Source: a virus
DNA length: 26,829 nucleotides
Strand: one strand, 5' to 3'
Virus record (IMG/VR): IMGVR_UViG_3300034118_000178
Coordinates: 1-26,829 of that record
The notes below the pieces were generated by a model. That model worked only from the letters and a program-made list of their open reading frames with translations. It did not search any database and had not been told where the DNA came from. Made by a program: the position numbers and the translations under genes. Below are positions 14,201-21,789 of the stretch, in pieces. The first letter of the stretch is position 1, and each line of letters starts with the position of its first letter.

Positions 14201-16930
14201 CACGTCAGAAACAGTTTGAAAGTCCAATCCAAGCTGTTCCGAAAGATACTCAATGTCAGGCTCGCCCCGCTCATTAGACGCTCCGGGGGCGTCAAGCAAC
14301 TCAAATACCTGTTCCTGCAAGGCATCTCGTATGGCTGTTCGTGCTGGCGGTACTGACTGTGATTGGCTAATAAGATCGGCCAAAGACACGGGGCGTCCAC
14401 GATCCAGCCAAGCAGTAACCCCCGTTACAGAGGCAGGTATCTCCTTAGTGATGGATTGCCCATCGACCTGCACGTCGTATCCGTTGAGAGCAAGATCAGC
14501 CAGTAACGCGAAAAAGCCATTTCTAGCAGCAACTCTTGGGTTGGATGTGATCTGTCCTTGGCGATCTGTAGTACCAAGCATGCTCTCACCGCGACCAAAT
14601 AGCAGGCCGCGACCAGAATTTACAAGATCCCACAGAGCAACTTTTGCCGTTTTACCGCTAGGAGTAACGATTGTTACGCGATTAGCGTCTCTACGAAGAG
14701 TTGAATTACCTGGAGCCGCCCCAGCAGTACGTTCTTTGCCGCCAAACAAAAGGTTGCCGGATACCCTGGAAGCACGTCGAATTGATTCGACAAGGTACTC
14801 CTGTAGGTTAAGCATTAGAGTCTGGGTAGTTTCTACACCAGTCTCTTTATCTTTAACTGCTTTCTCGAACCGAAACTTTTCGTCCTGTCCGAAATCTTCT
14901 TCTACAAGACGGAACTTGCCATCGGGAGCATCTTCGATAATTACGGCTGAATACGGGTTAGCCTTCTGGCGCTTAACAGCAGCAATCAACATCTGCTCGC
15001 CCATTGAAGCAAATCGAAGACTGTTCCAGTCAGTGTCTCCAAAGACCTTTTCGTACTCAGCTCTAGCTGATTCCGTATTATCGAAAACCGCTGCTAGATT
15101 TTTCTTCTTATCGTACGTGCCAAGTACTTTACGCTCTGGCTCGATTATCTGGGAGCCTTCGCCAAAAATGTCTACATCCGTCTGGTCTTCACTGCCGTCC
15201 TGATCGTCTTCGACATTCATCTCGCGGATTTCAACGCGCTGCTCGGCCTCAAAACGGCGCTTGCGATCTTCGAGCGCCTTCTCAACCGTGGTCTGCTCGA
15301 CGCGGCCGCCCTGTGGCATAAGCTTGCCAGCCGCCTGGAAAGCCGCAGGCAAGTTGTCTTGTGTTGTGGCCTCCTCGGATACAACCCGACCTTCCCTGTC
15401 GAATACCTGAACGACTAGGTCACCCGGATTAGCAGAGTTCTTTACTGCGCTGTAGCCGAGAGCAACCTGAAGAGCTTTGTCGGACGCGCCAGCAGCTACA
15501 ACTTCCTCGACCAGATTGCGGTCAGTAGATACGATCGTGCCCCGGCCAGGAATGAACGAAGCGAAAGCCTCGTTTCCGTCTATAACGATTTCAGAAATCT
15601 TATTAGCGCGAGCTTTGACCTTAGTAGCTTCACCGGCAACCCACACAGCGTTCTTACCGCTAGTTGGGTCAAGCATCGCCCGAAGCTGTGCGTCGATATC
15701 GCGCTCCGGCTCGGGGGTTGTACCGCCAGAGAAGATGTCACCGAACTGTTCTCGGTTGACCTGGTCATTGACCCGTTGCTCACGGGCGGTGTCCAGCATG
15801 CGACGGGCGCGATCGAAGATGTTAGCGGCTTTATCTACAACGTTACCGGCTGCGTCGCGAGCACCTTGCGGAGCACGCGCCATAGCGTCGCCTGTAGCGC
15901 CAAGGACACCGCCAGCTGCGCCGGGGGCAGCACCGCCAAAGAAGCCAGCAAAAGCTGATTCGGCCAGCCGTAACTTGGCGTCTTCTGCAGTAAACAACGG
16001 GTCGAGGTCAGCACGGTTAGCGACCGCAATCCCTTCCTGCGCCAGTTCAGTCGTCGCTTCGATAGCGCCGCCCTGCAAGGCACCAGTTCCGACGCGCTTG
16101 GCGAAGTTAGCAAAGATCCCGCCTTCTACGGCGGCACGCTTTGTAGCCTGCTCACCGATCAATCTGAGCAAGGCGTACTCGCTTCCCACGCCGATAGCGG
16201 CTTGGGGGGCAGCGACAGCAGCAGCACGAAATGCTGTATCTCTATCAAGAGGCTGGCCGGACTCCAAGGCTTCCGACAGGTTGCTGCCTGACAAAGGCGC
16301 GAACTCAGCAGCGAAACCTCCGCCAATTGCGCCACGCGTAGCCGCTTGCCGAAGCGAGCCATAGGCCAGCTCAGCGATCTGCTGCTCGGCGGGGTCAGCA
16401 ACACCCTGAACAGTACGATCGACCGAGTCCTTAATAATACGCTTGGCCGCCTGGCGATTTACCTGGTTCAGTACGCCGCGACCAACAACAGCGGTCAGTG
16501 CGCCAGTACCGGCGCTAGCAATAGACAGAGCGGCGGAGGGCAGGACTTGGCCAAACCCACGCGTTGCTTGGCTGACAAACCCGCTAAAGGTCGGCTGGTC
16601 AAGGAACTGCTCAAACGTCTCTAGCCCCTCAAGCGGGGCAGCGGCAAACTCTTCTAAAAGTCGAGCTTCTCGAATATTAGTTTCGGCTGCGCGAGTGTCA
16701 CCTACTAGAGTGTTGCCTAGCGCTTTGAAGTATTCGAGATCCGCTGACAGTCCTTGGATGCCGGATTCCACAGCCCCGCTAAACTCTTCGCTGAGATTAG
16801 CCGCCCTACCACGAAACTGCGGAGTGGGGGCGTTACCCAAAAACTGTTGAAACTGCACGTCCTCTTCAGGACTAGTTTCGTTACCAGCGCGAAGGAACTC
16901 GGCAAACGGATCGTACTGCTCAGTGTCCAT
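11222..16930 (-). CDS. Giant internal virion/polyvalent protein with zinc-metallopeptidase motif
   Basis: A 1902-residue protein, the last of the ejection-protein block, in the position of T7 gp16. Near the N-terminus is a Gly/Ala-rich hydrophobic segment (about residues 126-154). Residues 1108-1120 read ALVVAHEMGHSLY, a clear HExxH zincin motif (H1112, E1113, H1116), and RGFEEWFSDQVALW follows with E1160/E1161 as candidate third zinc ligand. The C-terminal third has a hydrophobic stretch near 1550-1575, a conserved-looking GLNWFTRFTREF segment, RPVWASDPHYALIWQL, and a likely membrane span at about 1779-1802. Phage polyvalent proteins often carry such zincins. I see no lytic transglycosylase motif. 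Likely role: injected with DNA, with envelope or host-protein cleavage. There is no good ribosome site, so coupling to the previous gene (5-base gap) is probable. Confidence 0.8.
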   Translation of the reverse strand: MDTEQYDPFAEFLRAGNETSPEEDVQFQQFLGNAPTPQFRGRAANLSEEFSGAVESGIQGLSADLEYFKALGNTLVGDTRAAETNIREARLLEEFAAAPLEGLETFEQFLDQPTFSGFVSQATRGFGQVLPSAALSIASAGTGALTAVVGRGVLNQVNRQAAKRIIKDSVDRTVQGVADPAEQQIAELAYGSLRQAATRGAIGGGFAAEFAPLSGSNLSEALESGQPLDRDTAFRAAAVAAPQAAIGVGSEYALLRLIGEQATKRAAVEGGIFANFAKRVGTGALQGGAIEATTELAQEGIAVANRADLDPLFTAEDAKLRLAESAFAGFFGGAAPGAAGGVLGATGDAMARAPQGARDAAGNVVDKAANIFDRARRMLDTAREQRVNDQVNREQFGDIFSGGTTPEPERDIDAQLRAMLDPTSGKNAVWVAGEATKVKARANKISEIVIDGNEAFASFIPGRGTIVSTDRNLVEEVVAAGASDKALQVALGYSAVKNSANPGDLVVQVFDREGRVVSEEATTQDNLPAAFQAAGKLMPQGGRVEQTTVEKALEDRKRRFEAEQRVEIREMNVEDDQDGSEDQTDVDIFGEGSQIIEPERKVLGTYDKKKNLAAVFDNTESARAEYEKVFGDTDWNSLRFASMGEQMLIAAVKRQKANPYSAVIIEDAPDGKFRLVEEDFGQDEKFRFEKAVKDKETGVETTQTLMLNLQEYLVESIRRASRVSGNLLFGGKERTAGAAPGNSTLRRDANRVTIVTPSGKTAKVALWDLVNSGRGLLFGRGESMLGTTDRQGQITSNPRVAARNGFFALLADLALNGYDVQVDGQSITKEIPASVTGVTAWLDRGRPVSLADLISQSQSVPPARTAIRDALQEQVFELLDAPGASNERGEPDIEYLSEQLGLDFQTVSDVFYRLELNQKRGKIIKSLGIDEDLVDTITAVFYDVRSWQQQQDKTDTQGAVENDRIRISKSDIRDGELATRMNIDTARSAIDLRQVPAPSTLRPTEEAPLSPREQMVVSGAVNSMVQGVIQDLLAALNFKSPPRIYTFAQLDGMTPEQLAAEFQGALESVQISLNSMRENRSNFGRHVSGPYGKVIIYRETNNPLQDALVVAHEMGHSLYKEERDKALQNKALRERLFKAYKASPTFKGLSERYGFDRGFEEWFSDQVALWASQRYKNKQPQKLGDRFFRDFVNRLRNLWRATSESFRKRFAQRLNEDFETFMDSVIESRRNQVNENGLNFTEKAFVYELDEMTIQGGGPALAAHWQSKISSLKRNKYVQPILKFVMTADGILRMYGGDELADMFYVRAQDPTGKGRLGFVPQAARTFDEYKNRIEKEIGAMDDPALDAAFAEAESDTPTSQLTGKALAIRQFLEEFYAEYVSPSKTKIGFQQNYFPRVLDLIAIANDPQAFVDLIVRSDPSANPQTIRNRVEKLVDLQQAIVNGDNVEGNPLDPNASVNEALELTANVPRNDLRAFLVPPKEAFSRYIRSVVKRVEFDRATKDDQGNDLLRPLLDGLNPEDREAAMGVINTYMGYRAPLSPFWRKLNSWGQFLQFVTILPFAAISSVTDLAGPVIASKEFGALTTGMKEVIATIKNRDEAIQLARDIGVVTPEAVANSWITEADADYMDPMARKASDWWFNITGLNWFTRFTREFAAGMGVQFITKHARNEFNNPRADRYLSELGLTRQEVLDWIAGGRKLTTPEGKKVAQGLQRFVESSTLRPNAAERPVWASDPHYALIWQLKGYFYSYGKVILGGMFGEAETRLREQNIGTPWGRVGSAVGLMALTAVATMPLAMMGMELREYAKFGLAALFPFVEADQKYFKTDRMDWPEYLGTAFEKSNFSGPFGLITGASQATNFGDSPLFTLLGPTAETIDTAFQNGWRVDRTLKDRLLPVYNVL

Positions 16931-16935
16931 GCTGG

Positions 16936-19230
16936 TTATTGTCTAGCGTTTTGAGCTGCTCGACCAGAGGCTATATCTTCGTTGATAAGGGCTGCGCGTG
17001 CAAAAATCTGGAACAGCTCAGGGCCTCCGTCGATGTTCTGCATCTGGGTGGCGGTTATCTCTTTACCCTGCCGTCTACCAGTACCACGGTTTACTAGATA
17101 GAACGAAGTGACGGTTCCGTCAGAATCGGTTACTGCACGGACATTTTGAAGGCGCGTAGCCATTGTATCTACAGTAGGCTTGCTACCAAACCAATCGTAG
17201 ATTACATCCTTAGCACCACCGAATAAGCCAGCGCTGGGCAGCTCGTCAAATATGACTGCTGCTGCCTGAGACGATTGACCGATGTGAACGCCGTAATATT
17301 CACGTGCTGCGACTGGATCAAGTCGAGCCATCTGACGGATGAACGCCTCGTTTCGAGGCAGCGACATACGAGCCCAGTTAGATGCTGCGTCAATATTGCC
17401 CTTAGTAGGACGTCCGTCCACAGTGGGATTAAGCATGGACGAGCCATCTCTAAGGGCGCTATCTAGCGCTTGTATGTTAGCTAACCTAACAGAGTTAGCA
17501 GACTCCGCGCGTCTTTGCGCTGTAGCTGCATTACTAGCGTCTACTTCTCGCGCACGCATAGCCAAAGAAGCTGCTTCAAGCTCTTGATCGCGCCGCTTGA
17601 CGGCGCTCAAGAACGGACTTCCGGTCTCACCGGCGTTAGCGATCATCGTCATCAGCTGCTGCTGTTGACCAGCGTCATTTGACTGGGCATAAGCCACAGC
17701 CAAAGTCGCGATAATCTCTTCGCGGGGGAGAGTTTTTGAAGCGGTCCGAATGGCGTTGCCAGTTGTACCAGACACACCTGCCTCAGTCAGACGCGCCCGT
17801 AGTGCACGCACTTCTGGCTCGGAAAATCTCAAGGCCCCACTCTGGATAGCCCCGGCGACACCAGAAGGGGGCAACTCTCTGATACGGGAAATAACGTTTC
17901 GTTCCAGAACTTGATAATCAGTCGTACGTTGAACAGGAGTGTAACCACCGGCTTTAATAAACGCCTGCTTCTTTTTATCAACATCCTGCCCACGTGCGGT
18001 CCAATACGAACGCGTCCCGGCCGTAAGGTTGGAACCGGCAAGCGCGTCTTTTACTTTCTTGGCATCAGCCTCGTACCCCGCCCACGTATTTTGGTTTTCG
18101 GTACGAATGAAGTTTGCCTTTTTAGTAGCAATATCCGAAATTTCGGCCTCAAGTCTTTCGCGACGGGGATCGGTAATAGCAAGCTTATCAGCCTGCTGGC
18201 GCTTGGTAGCAATACGAGCATCAAAACCTTTTACCGCACTGCTAGTTTTAGTGCGGCTAATAGTCACGAACTCCCCGCCAATAGCAACAACAGGCTCTTC
18301 TCTGTCGAATCCGAGTCTAGTGGACGAAACTTCACCACCAGTTTCAACTGTTGCTGCCTCTACGCCGAGATCTTTTGCCACCTTCCAAATAAATTCTTGC
18401 TTCTGACGCGGATCTTTAATCGCCGACAGCTGAGAAATAAACGTACGGCTGGCTTCTACTGGAAGACCGCTAGCATCGATAGCATTTAAAACGGTGCGTG
18501 CCCCAGAGCCGCCAGACTCGGCGTAATATGGAGGTTTATTCTTATTGGCTTCGGCGATAGTGGTGCCTACATTGAGGCCAGTACGAAAACGACTTTCGGC
18601 GCTAGTCGCGCCAAAGTTTGAGTTCGGAATAACCCGCGTCTGCAAACCGGTGATAGCAAGATCAATCCCTTCATCGATCGTGCTAGTAACAACGTTCTCA
18701 TCTGGACCAGATCCGCCTTGGGCAGTCAATACGCCAGGGCGGCCATCTCTATACGAGCCAGTAATTACGAGTCTGCCTTGTGTTAAGGCATCTCTGTCTA
18801 TGCCTGTAAAAGCAAAATCGGTCGGAGCATAGTTGTTACGGCCAATAGCTTCTTCGCGCTTATTGACGTTCATGATGTCAGCAAGAAAACGAGTGTACTG
18901 CTCGTCTCCAGCCTTGACGCCTTTGAGCAAAGCATCCCGGTCGATTGTGCCGTCCGCTTTAATAACCCCAAGAGTCTGGCCTCGTCCAAATACTCGATCC
19001 GCGTCTTGAGCTAATTCGGTCTTCGCAAAAGTTCGGCGTTGCTCATTAGCCTCTGCTTCAGCACGGGCATCAACGTTTTTATTTAGTTGAAGTTGCTCTT
19101 GTTCACGGCCAGCCCGTTCACGAGCAAGATCCAGCTCCTGCTGCTGCATAAGCAACTGCTGCCGTTGCTGTGCTCCGGCTTGTACTCCCTGGATACCAGC
19201 GAGGATTGCGCTACCAAGATCTTGTGCCAT
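16936..19230 (-). CDS. Internal virion protein, T7 gp15-like position (764 aa)
   Basis: A 764-residue protein with a Gln/Arg-rich coiled coil at residues 18-75 (QQRQQLLMQQQELDLARERA), a mixed alpha/beta central part, further long helices near residues 330-420 and 590-620 (QELEAASLAMRAREVDASNA), and an ending ASGRAAQNARQ. No catalytic motif or membrane span is visible. It lies between two small Ala/Gln-rich proteins and the giant protein downstream, the place of the middle ejection protein in T7-like phages, which forms a tube across the periplasm with its neighbours. AGAGG is six bases from the ATG. The gap to the giant gene is five bases. Size is close to T7 gp15, but sequence similarity cannot be judged here. 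Confidence 0.6.
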   Translation of the reverse strand: MAQDLGSAILAGIQGVQAGAQQRQQLLMQQQELDLARERAGREQEQLQLNKNVDARAEAEANEQRRTFAKTELAQDADRVFGRGQTLGVIKADGTIDRDALLKGVKAGDEQYTRFLADIMNVNKREEAIGRNNYAPTDFAFTGIDRDALTQGRLVITGSYRDGRPGVLTAQGGSGPDENVVTSTIDEGIDLAITGLQTRVIPNSNFGATSAESRFRTGLNVGTTIAEANKNKPPYYAESGGSGARTVLNAIDASGLPVEASRTFISQLSAIKDPRQKQEFIWKVAKDLGVEAATVETGGEVSSTRLGFDREEPVVAIGGEFVTISRTKTSSAVKGFDARIATKRQQADKLAITDPRRERLEAEISDIATKKANFIRTENQNTWAGYEADAKKVKDALAGSNLTAGTRSYWTARGQDVDKKKQAFIKAGGYTPVQRTTDYQVLERNVISRIRELPPSGVAGAIQSGALRFSEPEVRALRARLTEAGVSGTTGNAIRTASKTLPREEIIATLAVAYAQSNDAGQQQQLMTMIANAGETGSPFLSAVKRRDQELEAASLAMRAREVDASNAATAQRRAESANSVRLANIQALDSALRDGSSMLNPTVDGRPTKGNIDAASNWARMSLPRNEAFIRQMARLDPVAAREYYGVHIGQSSQAAAVIFDELPSAGLFGGAKDVIYDWFGSKPTVDTMATRLQNVRAVTDSDGTVTSFYLVNRGTGRRQGKEITATQMQNIDGGPELFQIFARAALINEDIASGRAAQNARQ

Positions 19231-19239
19231 GACTTACCT

Positions 19240-19917
19240 CTAGAACGACATCAACATAATGGCTGCTGATGCCAGCGATCCAATCGTGGAGTATGTATTT
19301 GCTTTCGACTGCGCTTTAGCCTGAGTGTAGGCGTTACGACGCGCGGTTGCGTCTCCAGCAGCAGAACCTAGCTGCTGCTGCGAAGCGCGGTTTACGCCCT
19401 GGCCGATGTTAATCAGGTCAGAAAGCAGCGCTGTGTTTGATTCGCGCTGGGCAATCTTAGCGTCATTGACCGCCTGAATACCGCCAAGCGTGTTGGCGCG
19501 CTGCAGACGCAATTCTTGCTGCTGAATCTGAGCAGGCGTCAGAGCCACACCGTAACGTTGGGCGTTGCGAGAGGCGACGCCTTGTGTCAAAGCAGACGCT
19601 ACACCTACGTCTTTACGAGCCTGATCGATCAGCGAACGATCGGTTTGGGCCTTATTAATCAGCTGCTCTTCAAACTTACGGTAGTTCTGGATGTAGTCCA
19701 GATACTCCTGTCGAGTCAGGTCCGCATACGCTTTCTCAGGGTCGGCTACGTCGGTAAGACCGGCAGACGAACGGTTCTGAGTGTACACCCTATCAGAATC
19801 ATAAACTCCGGTGCGACCACCAGACAAACTGTTCTGGGTGGCGCCAGTAATCTGCATCTGCTGTTGCAGGCGCAGCATTTCTTCTAGGTTTAAAGAAGAC
19901 ATTGAAGAGGCGACCAT
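19240..19917 (-). CDS. Internal virion protein B-like (T7 gp14-like role)
   Basis: A 225-residue protein with Gln-rich N-terminus (LEEMLRLQQQMQITGATQN), a tyrosine-rich helix around residues 63-90, a region ALTPAQIQQQELRLQRANTL, a second helical stretch (QGVNRASQQQLGSAAGDATA), and a hydrophobic C-terminus from about residue 209 (TIGSLASAAIMLMSF) that could insert into a membrane. The pattern of Ala/Gln-rich helices plus a terminal hydrophobic segment fits the smallest ejection protein of podoviruses, which forms an outer-membrane pore in T7. GGAGG lies six bases before the ATG at 19917 and overlaps the previous gene's stop. No direct motif proves the family, so the name describes likely role. 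Confidence 0.6.
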   Translation of the reverse strand: MVASSMSSLNLEEMLRLQQQMQITGATQNSLSGGRTGVYDSDRVYTQNRSSAGLTDVADPEKAYADLTRQEYLDYIQNYRKFEEQLINKAQTDRSLIDQARKDVGVASALTQGVASRNAQRYGVALTPAQIQQQELRLQRANTLGGIQAVNDAKIAQRESNTALLSDLINIGQGVNRASQQQLGSAAGDATARRNAYTQAKAQSKANTYSTIGSLASAAIMLMSF

Positions 19918-19920
19918 TAT

Positions 19921-20700
19921 TTACCTCCCCTGAACAAGAGTTCGTCGGAACTGAGTAAGACTTGGCGTATTTGAAACAAAGCCAAGAGAACCATCTTGTC
20001 TTAAAACCGGAGTAGGAAATGTAGGCATAGACGGTGGGACGAAAAGCTGCGGGGGCGCAATGCTCAAAGAGCCGCGATCGGCAGGGATATTTCCAGCAGC
20101 AGTTCCATACGTGCTGTAGGCAAGGCGATCTTTCACACTACTAACCGAAAGACCGGTCTTTGGATCCTTTGGAGTGAACAAAGTACCGCCGCTTGCTTTG
20201 TTCTCGGCGGCTTTTGCAATGAACGCTCCCGCTACTTGGCCAGCGGCTGACTGCTTAGCAAGAGCTACCTGCTGATTAGCGCGGGCCTTCTCAAGAGCAC
20301 CAGATGTAGCAAGACGGCTAGCCTGAGCCATTCCGCTTTGCGCGTCAGCTGCCTGGCCGCGAGCGGTACCAAGCACACCAGATTGCATAGTGTTCTGAAC
20401 TTGGTTCGCCGCTACGTTTGCAGCGCCAAGCTGGCCCGTAAGAGCCTGGGCTGTGTCGCCAGCAACAGTTGAACTGGTAGCAGCCTCATAACTAGGAGCA
20501 GAAAGCGCCTGCATAACGTCCGCATTGGCGCGGCCGCGAAGGCCCGACTGAACGTCTTCGGTCAGAGACTTGTCGCGCATCTCTTGCAGAAGCGGATCGT
20601 ACTTCTCTTTGAAGTACTGATACTCTGCCATAGCCACCGAAGCAGAAGCTTTCTCTGCCTCACTTGGCTTGTAATCAGCTGCTTTCGGTTTGCTGGCCAC
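19921..20700 (-). CDS. Internal virion protein candidate, Ala/Gln-rich (259 aa)
   Basis: The start is GTG at 20700, overlapping the previous stop as TAGTG, with GAGGGAG five bases upstream. The 259 residues have a charged N-terminal helix (EAEKASASVAMAEYQYFKEK), then a long low-complexity Ala/Gln/Ser/Gly helical body (about residues 65-170, such as GQLGAANVAANQVQNTMQSG), then a Pro/Thr-rich, probably extended C-terminus (IAPPQLFVPPSMPTFPTP) ending RRTLVQGR. T7 gp14-like ejection proteins show comparable Ala/Gln-rich helical bodies, and the gene lies directly before other internal-protein candidates. No membrane segment is obvious. The role is inferred from composition and order. Confidence 0.6.
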   Translation of the reverse strand: MASKPKAADYKPSEAEKASASVAMAEYQYFKEKYDPLLQEMRDKSLTEDVQSGLRGRANADVMQALSAPSYEAATSSTVAGDTAQALTGQLGAANVAANQVQNTMQSGVLGTARGQAADAQSGMAQASRLATSGALEKARANQQVALAKQSAAGQVAGAFIAKAAENKASGGTLFTPKDPKTGLSVSSVKDRLAYSTYGTAAGNIPADRGSLSIAPPQLFVPPSMPTFPTPVLRQDGSLGFVSNTPSLTQFRRTLVQGR

Positions 20701-21155
20701 TATAGCTCCCTCGTATACACCACGGTATCAATCGACCAGCCGTTCTCTGTTAAGTGCGGCATCAAGCCTAGGAAGGGCGACCTAGTTTCAAGGTAGCTGT
20801 ACCCCGCCTCGCGCGCCACTCTCTCGAAGAACGATTGATACTTAGATACCAAGCTATTCCCCTTTTCCTTAGCCCATGCGAGCCAAAGAAACATCGTCTT
20901 CTTACCTGTGAAGGTGTCAGTCTCGGTTGTCGAAACGACGAAGCCTTCACTAGTCACCCAAAGCACGGCTTGCTGGTTAACGCACGCCGCGTACACATCT
21001 TCTGCCCGGTACGTAAGAGCCTTAGAGTTACGTAAGATCTCTTCAATACCCGGCCTTATCCAATCCCACTCTCTACGAACGTCGGCTACGAACGGTTCAA
21101 CCGCCGCGACCGTAACGATTTCGCCGTTGTGAGAATGGAGTGTAGATCCCGCCAT
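20700..21155 (-). CDS. GNAT-like virion-associated protein
   Basis: A 151-residue alpha/beta protein: an N-terminal helix with REWDWIRPGIEEILRN, a central sheet (AACVNQQAVLWVTSEGFVVS, KKTMFLWLAWA) and a helix followed by YSYLETRSPFLGLMPHLTENGW and a final strand (SIDTVVYTREL). This order resembles the GNAT acetyltransferase fold, including the late NGW-like beta bulge. The acetyl-CoA loop would be around EKGNSL, which lacks the second Gly of the Q/RxxGxG/A motif, so activity may be lost. Small GNAT-like proteins occupy the same place in T7-type phages (gp13-like, internal virion protein A). AGGAAGG lies upstream of the ATG. The gene overlaps the previous one by 59 bases and its stop overlaps the next start (TAGTG). 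Confidence 0.65.
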   Translation of the reverse strand: MAGSTLHSHNGEIVTVAAVEPFVADVRREWDWIRPGIEEILRNSKALTYRAEDVYAACVNQQAVLWVTSEGFVVSTTETDTFTGKKTMFLWLAWAKEKGNSLVSKYQSFFERVAREAGYSYLETRSPFLGLMPHLTENGWSIDTVVYTREL

Positions 21156-21783
21156 ACGCTACCTTCCTAGCAATACCAACGTCGGCATTCCTAGCGCGAC
21201 GATCAGCCTGTGTAATGCCTTCATTAAACAGCGACGAGTACACCTGTGCGCCGCCGAAATCAGTCCAGTCTTTGCTCGGTAAACGCAGCAAACGAAACAA
21301 AGCGCCGTTGACGATTGTATCGCGATACTCAGCCATCAGCTCATCGTCAGCAGCAGTAGAAGTCTGCGTAGGCTTCAACTGCGCTCGCACGATGGTGCTG
21401 GAGGCTTTAGTAACGTTAGGTACAGGCACCATCCAGAACAGAGACTGGCTGATCTTTACGTAGTATTCCGGCGTGCCGCGATTGTCGGCGTCTCGCCAGT
21501 TTTGCTTACGCTGCTCTAACAGACTGGTGCTAATCGGCTCGATGTCCTTGCCGTCGTGCACAACCCACATGATCTTATGCACAACCGTGCCTGACGGCGG
21601 TTCGAGGTCATACTCGTACGCACCGGCAACAGTTGTGATCGGATCAAGCTCAGCCTGAAGCACCGCCGCCTTTTCGCACAGCTCGATGACAGCTGCTCGA
21701 ATGTTGTTTTCGATCAGCGTGTCCGGACAGCCGGGCACCATCGGAATGATCTCAGGTAACAGCGACTCATAAAGAGTTGCCAT
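21097..21783 (-). CDS. Second connector/tail-adaptor-like protein
   Basis: A 228-residue protein: MATLYESLLPEIIPMVPGCP, then AAVIELCEKAAVLQAELDPI, beta-rich centre (YEYDLEPPSGTVVHKIMWVV, PEYYVKISQSLFWMVPVPN) and a helical end with EYRDTIVNGALFRLLRLPSK, FNEGITQADRRAR and a basic Gly/Arg tail (RRNRYGRGG). The helix-beta-helix arrangement and conserved-looking N-terminal IxxxIxxAVIELCEKA helix resemble connector proteins of short-tailed phages (T7 gp11 and P22 gp4 type roles). It follows another connector candidate with a 6-base gap and its 3' end overlaps the next gene by 59 bases. The ribosome site is poor (GGGG eight to nine bases away), so coupling to the previous gene is likely. Function is inferred from place and shape. 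Confidence 0.7.
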   Translation of the reverse strand: MATLYESLLPEIIPMVPGCPDTLIENNIRAAVIELCEKAAVLQAELDPITTVAGAYEYDLEPPSGTVVHKIMWVVHDGKDIEPISTSLLEQRKQNWRDADNRGTPEYYVKISQSLFWMVPVPNVTKASSTIVRAQLKPTQTSTAADDELMAEYRDTIVNGALFRLLRLPSKDWTDFGGAQVYSSLFNEGITQADRRARNADVGIARKVAYGGIYTPFSQRRNRYGRGG

Positions 21784-21789
21784 CGTTTA

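Noticed and set aside
14253-16364. Two plus-strand frames of about 300 codons opposite the giant gene
   Set aside because: Ser/Arg/Ala-rich antisense shadows without domains or ribosome sites; the opposite strand is coherently coding through the HExxH region.
11222-16930. Tape-measure protein reading of the giant gene
   Set aside because: No tail-tube, sheath or chaperone genes are present, and the zincin motif and position after internal proteins fit an ejected polyvalent protein better.
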